NCBI GenBank assembly: GCA_015179045.1
Contig: WHUZ01000004.1
Location: forward strand, 2,131,883-2,195,882
DNA from: Kalaharituber pfeilii
Lineage: Eukaryota; Ascomycota; Pezizomycetes; Pezizales; Pezizaceae
Direction: 5' to 3'
Length of the DNA: 64,000 bases
Shown here one piece after another: positions 56,196 through 64,000 of the stretch; within the stretch, counting starts at the first letter, position 1, and every line of letters begins with the position of its first letter. The notes under the pieces are model-generated. The model made no database searches. It saw only the letters and a program-made list of their open reading frames with translations, and was not told where the DNA came from. Made by a program: the position numbers and the translations under genes.

Positions 56196-58200
56196 GTTGT
56201 GTCAAGATCCGGATTCACTGAAGAGTTGCTATCATGAAAATTATGAAAGTGTGAAGAGGCGATGTTCGAAGAGTCACAAAGAAAGAACCCGCAAGGGGTG
56301 GCGAAAAAGGCGACGCGGTTGTGAACCGCTCCCAAAGTTATTCACAACTGGCTGTTGTATCAAGAGAATCTATAGGTGGGTTTTGCCACTCAGGAGTGGG
56401 CAACGTAATTGAGGGCGTAGAACACGCTTGGTTGGGGAATAATGTAGGGTCCTCAACTCTAAGCGAGCTTCACGTTCGACAAACGCTAGTGTATACCAAG
56501 TAGAATTAAGGAAATGTCGGGAATTATTATCTGGAGAATCGAAGGGCTCCTGCTTATTTTATTGCTCTACTTAGTGTCAACTGAGTTCGTCCAGGACTTT
56601 TAGAGTTCGAGTAATTAGTTTAATTCCAAAGCCAAAGCCAAAAGGATCAAACAAGATGATGAGGGGGAGACAGGGTAAAGACGAGATGGGAGATGGGAGT
56701 GGGGGGAGTGCCCTGCGGACAAACGATGAGGGTGAACAATAGTCAGCAGCTGAGGGGGGTGAGGGGGGAGGGGGGGGGTAATTGCATTTGTGTGGCAGTG
56801 TGGAAGAGTGCTGCGGTTGGGAGGCTGGGGGGGGGGGGGGGGAAGAGTGGCTGGAGAAGGCGATCGATGGGTGGGTGGGGGGGGGGGCAGACCTTTTGGC
56901 TCTAAAGTATCGGAGGAGAGAAGAGCGGTTAGGGGCACACACGCTGGGCCCTGGACAGGAGGAATAGGTGAGGAGGGAGTGCGGAGCAGGGCACGACGGA
57001 TAGGGCAGCGGGGAAGGTCGCTGGCGGCGTCTGCTGCCTCGCCCTGGGCGGCGGGGGTGGGTGGGGAGGGCTCCTGGGGGCCGGCGTGCTGTGAGAGATC
57101 TGGCCGAGCTGCCTGATGCGGGCTGGCGGGCCCGGGCTGGCTGGGCTGCTGGTGCTGCCGCCGCTGGCTGGTGCTGGTGCTGGTACTGGTGCTGGTGCTG
57201 GCGCTGGCTGGTGCTGGCGCTGGTGCTGGTGCTGGTGCTGGTACTGCTGTGCTGGTGCTGGCTGCCCAGACCTGCTTGCTGCTGGTGCTGGCTGCTGCAG
57301 CGGGCGGGCTGGCGAGCTCTGGCGGTGCGGTGCTCGCGGTGCTGGGGGGCACTCGTGCTGGCTGGTGCTGGTTGGTGCTGCCTGGTGCTGGGGGCAATCT
57401 GGGGTGCGCGGGGGCGTCGTGGGCGGCGATGGGCGTGGGAGAGGTGCGGTGCGGTGCGGTGCGGTGCGGTGTCGACGGGCGGGTGCGAGGAGAAGGGTCT
57501 GCTTTCTACTCAGGCGGGCCTCGCTGTGCGGCCCCAGGCTGCCTCCGGCGGGCTGGGGGTGCGAGTGGATGCGTGCTGGGCGGGCGACGCAGGGTTAGGG
57601 GACGCCCGCGGCCCTCCGCCAATCAGATCCGGCGGAGCGCTGAGGTGTGGGTGCGGTGCCCCGGTTTACGCCGCGGCCGCAGCCCTGGGCACGGGTCAAG
57701 ATTTTTTCACCACGCGATGGAGCCACCCCAAATCCGATTGCACCTGGATGCTCCCCCACCACCCCCCAGCCCGGAAGCAAAGTCAGAGCGGCGTGCCTCG
57801 TGGGCTAAATGGACGCAGATTGCTGCGCTGGAGTGACTGTGCTGAGTGGCGTTGCGTTCGCTCACGACGCTTCCTGCGGGGCGTGATTATGATAGCACTG
57901 GCAGCGTTGCGAGGCCTCTCCAGATGAGCGCCTGTCGCCGTTGCGTTGCGACGGCCACAGCAAGGGAGCCCGAATTTGTGGGGTGGCCCGGTCTATCCTC
58001 TGCTCCAGGTGCTGGGATAATATGATATAACGTTGTAGCGGAAGGCTAAGGCGTCCACACGCAAGCGGTACAAGTGGCCCCGCGTGGTCAAAAAAAAAAC
58101 AACGTGCTGAAGATCGCACTCTGCTACTACGCTCCAGTGTATCTGGCACTCAAACGAGGGAAAAGTGGGCATTATATACTCGAGCTGGAGGCCAGATATA
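56196..58200. promoter_or_regulatory. Long GC-rich upstream region of the SomA-like gene
   Basis: G-runs at 56767-56777, 56827-56841 and 56876-56887 and a GCTGGT repeat region at 57126-57300 lie here. A GGTGC repeat lies at 57440-57470. The long overlapping frames on both strands come from this composition. It is the probable promoter and 5' UTR territory of the SomA-like gene. No gene is supported. Confidence 0.45.
57126..57300. repeat. GCTGGTGCTGG-type tandem repeat
   Basis: Imperfect GCTGGT/GCTGGC hexamer units recur through about 170 bp upstream of the SomA-like gene. The repeat keeps several frames open on both strands, which explains the long spurious open frames seen here. Confidence 0.75.
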
Positions 58201-61200
58201 TAATTAGACGCCCTGAGGCTGACCCTTAGAACGCAGCCCAGCTGAGGCCGGCGGGCAAGTAGAGCCTCTACAAAAGAAGCTACATTAAGTAATCATTTAT
58301 GATGCTGGGCCACAGGTTACTAGCCTTCTGATCTCGTGCCCAGACTAGGCCGTACCCTGTTGTTTCTGCCCAGTTGTGCTTTCAGACTCGCCCCAGTCCT
58401 GTTAACAGAACAAGCATGTGGAGAAGACGCAATGGAGAGCACTGAATTACTGTACGAAGTGTCGAATAGTCCTGAGAGAGATCAGGCGGAAGTGAATGCA
58501 ATTCATCCCCTTGTACAGCGAACGGTGCCTAAATTGTCCTTGTTTGGCCGTAACATTTGCATTGACAGGCATCCAGGCCGCAATTCTACCAGTGGAGCGT
58601 CCTGCGGGGCACATTCGGGTTGTGGATCCTTCAAACTAAAGGCGCGGAATGCTTGTACAAACTCTAAACTGGCAATATTCAACAGGGTTCCTTCCATAGT
58701 TATTATGGATGCTTCCTGGAATCTTTGAATTGTAATCATTGGCTTGAAGCTTTCAATTCGATGCTAAACGGTGCTGTCCTAGAATTTTTTACCTATCACT
58801 GACAAATTCGTCTACGAACGTTGCAATGACGAACAGCGGCTCGGAATTGGCTTAGAGCCCCCCCCCCATGTAATTTTCCGAAGAAAAAGTAAAGAGCCTC
58901 ATGACTGTCATGCGATTGCTCCACTCATGTGGTCATATTGGTCTCTTGTCACTTGTTGCTTTTGTCGCTTTAACCTGGTCACTGGCCGATCTTGGGGTAT
59001 GGATGGAGTAGATTATAAGTAAGGAAAACTAAACTTCAATGGCGACTAACCACTATATGATTTTTCGGTGATCTTGTACCCAGAATTAAAGATGCATAAA
59101 ACTTGGCACTAAATTGTGTGGATAACAATGTGCTTGTTTGCCAATTCTGTGGCATAAGATTACCAATTCCGGCACGGGGATGGGTTAAATTGTGAGAGTT
59201 GCCAAGGCACTTTGCCACGGAGGCTGATTCAAAAGTATTTGGACACCAGATGTTGCATACAAGCTATTCGCTTTTGGGAATAGCATGATATGCAACATTC
59301 GCTCTCATTACGGGTATCGAATTCGAATGTATCTGGGTACCTAAGTATACGTCTAAACGTCTAAGAAACACTCCTGATGGCAAAATGAAGGTCCCTCATA
59401 GTCCACTATTGCAGTTTTGTATCTCTCTAGTTTTCTTGGCCATCATTTTGAACTCAATTCCTCATTACCTATCTCGCAAGCAGGAGCCGCAACAACGTTC
59501 CTTAATACAAGGTAACAGTTGCATACTGCGCCATCCCCAAAGCGCATAGTGCCTATACATTATGCAGTGTCCGAATACTTTTCGAATCAGCGAGTATAGC
59601 CATGCTCCGTAAATTTCGCACAGCTGTCCATGCAGGTGGCTAACTCATGCATATATGCAGGCAGATCCTACCCTCTTGCAAACTGCGGATCGCATACACT
59701 ATACCAGTATGGGTCCGCGTGTCCCTTCTTGGCGCTTTGCCACAAGACCCTGACAAATTGTCATATGCAAATTTTGCACTAAAAGGTTGAGGCATTGCTA
59801 ACATAATTGCTATGTCCAAGCACAGAATTATATGTCATTTAACCCTGTTTGTTCCTTCCTTTTTTTCTTTTTTCTTTTTTTCTTTTTTCTTCAGATTGGA
59901 AAGATCGGGGAAGTCATTTTCGGGCCGTAGATCAGTGCCCGCCCTGTCGGAGGCAAAACAACGCAACGGTTATCCTGATCTCATGTTCAGGCGAATTTTT
60001 ATGCCTGTAATTGAAACTCTAACGATTCTTCAACTATTGGAGCGAAGTAACTATTAATATTTGCATACGGACCAGGTACTGTCGTTTCTGCAACGGAAAG
60101 GTCATTCGTTGCATAAAGGTTGTATCTGCAGGGGTCTTGAACGACTAGGAAACCAAAAGAATCATATGGTTTACCTGACTCAGATTGCCTTATGACATAT
60201 AATGTCATTATATAATCCAATAAGCAGTGGCAGTTCATGCTTGATAGATCGTGACGCGCCCTTCTCCATGTACGAGTACAAATATAGCCTTATCACAACA
60301 CATCATCTTGTTCGGGAATAACAAAAAAACAAAGAGAAAAGAAAAAAGAAAAAGGTATTGATGTCACCGCAATCGAGACCTCTCAAGCCCGCCAGTAGGG
60401 TAATTTTTATTTCTTTTTTTTGTAACGGAGTAACTTGACGAGATTCCTTTGCTCCTCATACATTTCTTATCGATATATTTACGTAACTAGCATCTAGCAG
60501 TGCCATAGCGTGCTTCCATGCTGTAGTTGTCGTCATGCTTGCGTGTACGTTGTCCTGGCAACAGGTATCAGGGTAACTGCCTGCATTCATTAGAGCAATC
60601 CAATGTAGCAGACTGTTACTGAGTGTATCAACATATCAAGTAGTGGGGTTGTTGCAGAAACTAACTTGTAATACATTCCTTGGAAAACAGAAGGTATGCG
60701 AAATACATATTCTTGCACCTCAACTTGCCGTTTTCGCAGAGAGGAAGAAAGCTATGATTTATGCGTACCTTCAATTATGCCAGTATCCTCAAGAGAGGAC
60801 TAGGCACAGTGTGGAAGTATTTTACGTTCCTCATTTGAATAGTTTGATGCCACTAAATGTGTAAGGTAACCATGCTGCTTCAGATTATGCCTACGTGTAT
60901 CTTTACATCCGCAATTCTGCTACCTCATGATTTTCGTTCATACGAATAATGCCTTTTATTTTTCACCCAGCCGAATTAAGCACATACCTTCAAAATTCAC
61001 TTCAGCCACATCCGGCTTGCTGCATATAATTACAATACTCTGTTCTTGCTGCATTCATGCCTCGACAACCAAAGCCCCTTTGCCGTCGGCACTCACACAA
61101 ATGGGGCCTGTACATGAATCGGCAAAATGAGGATAAGGCCGCTTCCAAAGGTATCTTCAGGTAGCTGCTCGTGGGGATTATTGAAATCACGATTAGGATG

Positions 61201-62432
61201 ATGTTCTAGACCAGACGAAGCTCGAATTTTATCGACACCTAAGAAGGCAGGCGAGTAATTATCCTTACGAAAGCAACTTGATAAATTCTGTAAATATACG
61301 ATATTCGTCGCCGTGTGCTTTAGTACGTATTTAAGTTGTTCTTCATAGCTAAGTAGTACGTGGGATCTGCGTATACTTGAACCATATGACTTGATTTGAT
61401 CATGGAGTCACCCGAAAGTCACATTATACTGGTGATTGGGATATATATGCAGTGTACTCGTTCAGGACATGCCATATCCCAGGACAACTCTCATCAATCT
61501 CTGTGAGCCTTTGTTGAAACCGATTACCCAAAGGTACAGGTTGATTTGCTGAATCCAGCTGTGAAGCTTCACAGCCCTTTGGGCTTCGGTGCGGAGCGTT
61601 TTGTTTCGCAGGTAACTTCGGCCATCGTCACAATAAGCATATTACCCCTAATGTCACCTGATATGGTCAAGGACCGTCAATAGCCCGCCGAGGAACATAC
61701 CTTACCCTAACAAAACTTACTTACCCTTCTGCGCCTAAGCACATAACCCTACTAATGCATAAAGGTACTTTGTCGAGGATCCGCAAGAATTGGAGCCCAC
61801 AATCAGATTGCAAAAGAGCAACATGTCTACAACCACAATATCTATTGTTTTACACTCGTCTACATCTCTGTATGCCCCCATTCACACTTTTGCCCCCTCC
61901 GCACGCCTGCACATGCGGCCTTAAGTTGTACACGTTCTAAAAACCTCAAATGTAGTTATACAGTCTGAAAATACAATAACCCCGAAACTCCGTAGCAGAA
62001 TTATGTAAAAACCCCTGACCTCAACCGCATGTTTAAATAAGAATCAAAACAATAAAACTAGAAAGATTTGCTATGCCACACATGTCCCAAGTCCCTGTCC
62101 AATCCAGGGACAGCACTATATGCATGAGCATAGAAAGTATTTTACAAATAAATGAAATGCATGGATAGTCGAGAGTCGTCTAGACTGCAATCAACGCCAT
62201 GAGAAGGGATGCACAGAACTGCAAAGGAGTATGCCGGAGAATAGAGCAATTTAAGGAACAAAGAAAGAATGTGAAAATTGGGTGTGAAAAAAACTGGCAC
62301 ATGTTCCGCTAGATCAGCTCCAGGCATTAATGCGATGACAAAGAAAAGATGCCAATGGGACAGGGAAAGATATATACGATAAACAAAGCTCAGAGAGCGT
62401 TGTCCATGCGGACAATGACTCTGGATAATGTC
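58201..62432. other. Gene-poor stretch containing one MITE
   Basis: Outside the MITE at 59223-59591 I see no supported gene. A C-run lies at 58859-58867, a T-rich tract at 59862-59892, and an 18-bp perfect palindrome centred on AAGCTT at 61558-61575. Short open frames near 58440-58740 and 60000-60240 look weakly protein-like but cannot be assigned to any family. Confidence 0.45.
59223..59591. mobile_element. Tc1/mariner-like MITE, 369 bp
   Basis: Inverted ends read GCTGATTCAAAAGTATTTGG at 59223-59242 and, on the other strand from 59591, GCTGATTCGAAAAGTATTCG. Both continue with GGACAC or similar. The AAAAGTATTCGGACA core is typical of fungal Tc1/mariner termini. The 320-bp interior has no coding potential, so it is a non-autonomous deletion derivative. 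A TA target duplication is not evident at the present boundaries. Confidence 0.75.
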
Positions 62433-63878
62433 CTATGCCAGTCGTCGCAGATCAGGAGTACCCCGCGAAGGGCTCGTCTCATTCTGCGACCGTTGTCTTC
62501 TCCCGTCGATGGATCCACGTGACGGGCTCCCCTCTTGCACTGCTCTCGACCGTCGACTGTCTATCGAATTTCGTGGTGGGCTTGTATCGTGCTGCGGGTG
62601 TGGTCTTGTACCGTCAACAGAGCTGCGTGGTGTCTGCGCTTGCCTGGAGCGTGTGCTGTCTATTGATCCTCGCCGGATAGATTCAACGCTCTGTTGTTGC
62701 GAACCTGCACTTCCGGAAAGCAATGCGGTGCTAGCTGGCCTAGGACCCGCAAGGACATAAGATACGCCATCTTCAGAGATGTAGCTTGGAGGCCGATATA
62801 CTGAGCATTGCGCAGGCAACGGTCCAGGCGTTGGTGATGGTGGCGGAGGAGGGGTACGATTGTCAGCTTCCCTTTCCTCGGTGCTCTCTTCAGCTGGAGG
62901 TACTTCACTTGTCCTCCTCACCCAATAAAACTGGTTAGGATCCACGCGGACGCTAGACCTCCATAGACCATACGCTGGTGGAGGTATTGTGGTTCCTGCC
63001 GCAGGTGCCTTGCCGTCATCTGGTAGTACAATTGGGATGGGCTCCGCCGGGATTGCGTAGCCACCTGGTCCACGATAGAATGTGACGTTGATTGTTGCGG
63101 CATTCTGGGATTCAATATCCAATTGGTTGGGTGAGGTACTTCTGGAGGAGAGCTGAGGGGTGCGGAAGGTGGCGAAAAGGAGTCGCGCGACGGAGTGTAC
63201 GAAGAAGAGAGTTACGAGGACGACAAGCATAATGAGCACGAAGTGGATCTCACGGACACTGAGACGGTCGGCGAAGTAAAGTGCCAGGTCTACAATATTG
63301 TTAACACACGATCATCATAATGGAGGATTAGGGGGTTTCCTACATAAAACAACAACGATCAATAACATTATTGCAGCGACGACGGCAGTTGACATCCGCG
63401 CCTTGAGAATATCATCACGCTGCCACCACCATACCTTACGCTTTTTCATTTTTTGTAACTCTGCTGATAGATCTGCCATCCCATTGCTTGCCGGGTTGGC
63501 TCCTGGTGGATTTATACCAGAGCCCGCGCTGCCTCGACGGCTTGTGGCCGAGCTGCTCGGCGGCAGAGGACTTGTTACTCGTCGAATTTCAGCTTCTATC
63601 AGGTCACTCGAAGGTCGCGGTACGTTCAATCTCCCTGGTGCGGGGGGCCCGTCTGAAATTATCGCTCGTTCTGGTACAGTTAAAGAATCCCGGTTTTCTC
63701 CGCCTTCATTGGGTGCTGGTATAGATGAGAGATGCGACGGTTGCATTGGTGATTTTGGAAAGTTATTGTCTTGGTCGTGACTTCCTGGCCTCCTATGAAA
63801 GCGTCCCAATCCTAATCCCCATCCTCGAGAACGCCCGGGGCCTTGAATGCTGGTGCTTGTCGCTTCTGTCTCAGCCAT
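62433..63878 (-). CDS. Two-pass membrane protein of unknown function, 463 aa
   Basis: Two minus-strand exons (63878-63344 and 63289-62433) join in phase. The N-terminal 170 residues are hydrophilic and Ser/Pro-rich. A basic-aromatic segment (MKKRKVWWWQRDDILKAR) precedes the first membrane helix (TAVVAAIMLLIVVVLCYLAL), which spans the intron. A short loop and a second helix follow (FVLIMLVVLVTLFFVHSVAR). After these comes a region with PPPAYGLWRSSVRVDPNQFY, possibly a conserved motif. The C-terminus contains degenerate Ser/Arg repeats of the type SPSRGSIDGRR. I do not recognise a named family. ATG 63878 was preferred to an in-frame TTG 18 bp upstream. Confidence 0.78.
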
Positions 63879-64000
63879 TGTTTCAGCTCCGTTCAATCCA
63901 GCTTCCTAAGCTCTGTAATGACCGTTACTCTTTTAGCTTCTTGCGATATACTCTATCTTCTGAATAGGAGAAGACTATGTTTCCAGTTTGTTGGTAGTCG
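63879..64000. other. Right edge, upstream of the membrane-protein gene
   Basis: This is the 5' flank of the gene starting at 63878 on the minus strand. Nothing else can be said from 122 bp. Confidence 0.4.

Noticed and set aside
56577..57927. Frames up to 288 codons upstream of the SomA-like gene
   Set aside because: They are translations of the GCTGGT and G-run repeats, giving Ala/Pro/Gly or Trp/Cys/Val repeats in competing frames.
61558..61575. Perfect 18-bp palindrome centred on AAGCTT
   Set aside because: It is isolated, with no adjoining repeat or gene signal. A chance palindrome is the simplest reading.

Overview
The window is eukaryotic nuclear DNA from a filamentous ascomycete (Pezizomycotina). 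Nearly every real gene is broken by short GT-AG introns, mostly 48-130 nt. The gene set (a SomA/Flo8-type LisH regulator, UAP1, NPR2, FRG1, a UPF0658 Golgi protein, a fungal SSX2IP/ADIP-like coiled-coil protein, a PPxY arrestin, a Tom6-like subunit) is typical of that group. Intergenic DNA is rich in poly-A/T, poly-C/G and pyrimidine tracts. I cannot name the genus. All gene models were built by hand by joining exons so that reading phase is kept through every junction.

Layout. 1-5.8 kb is a gene graveyard: minus-strand remnants of a GCN5-type histone acetyltransferase with bromodomain, broken by several stops, followed by two other decayed coding stretches. 5.8-8.7 kb has simple repeats and no gene. 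8.7-16.4 kb is a compact block: UPF0658 membrane protein (+), NPR2 (-) and a SNAPIN-like BLOC-1 subunit (+) sharing a 189-bp promoter, FRG1 (-), and a 2-oxoglutarate/Fe(II) oxygenase (+) divergent from FRG1. 16,642-22,356 is a 5.7-kb element bounded by almost identical 65-80-bp terminal inverted repeats. It holds an unrecognised frameshifted gene, a duplicated and decayed ORF, a SalI-site minisatellite and an array of about 60-bp repeats. 22.9-27.9 kb carries an Artemis/SNM1-like nuclease and an unrecognised 467-aa gene.

30-44 kb carries a coiled-coil protein (738 aa), a Tom6-like protein, the ADIP-like protein (-) and a Tgl2-like lipase whose nucleophile motif lies at a 10-nt micro-exon, then a Fot1/pogo-like MITE. 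45-56 kb carries the arrestin, UAP1 and SomA (-, with a GC-AG intron). 56-62 kb is gene-poor and contains a Tc1/mariner-like MITE. A two-pass membrane protein (-) closes the window.

Functional themes are housekeeping: TORC1/vacuole signalling (NPR2, BLOC-1), splicing and nucleolus (FRG1), DNA end processing (Artemis-like), cell-wall precursor synthesis (UAP1), membrane protein sorting (arrestin), mitochondrial import (Tom6) and development (SomA). No operon logic applies. The most unusual content is the TIR-bounded element and the decayed GCN5 copy, whose stop codons fit C-to-T mutation of repeats (RIP).
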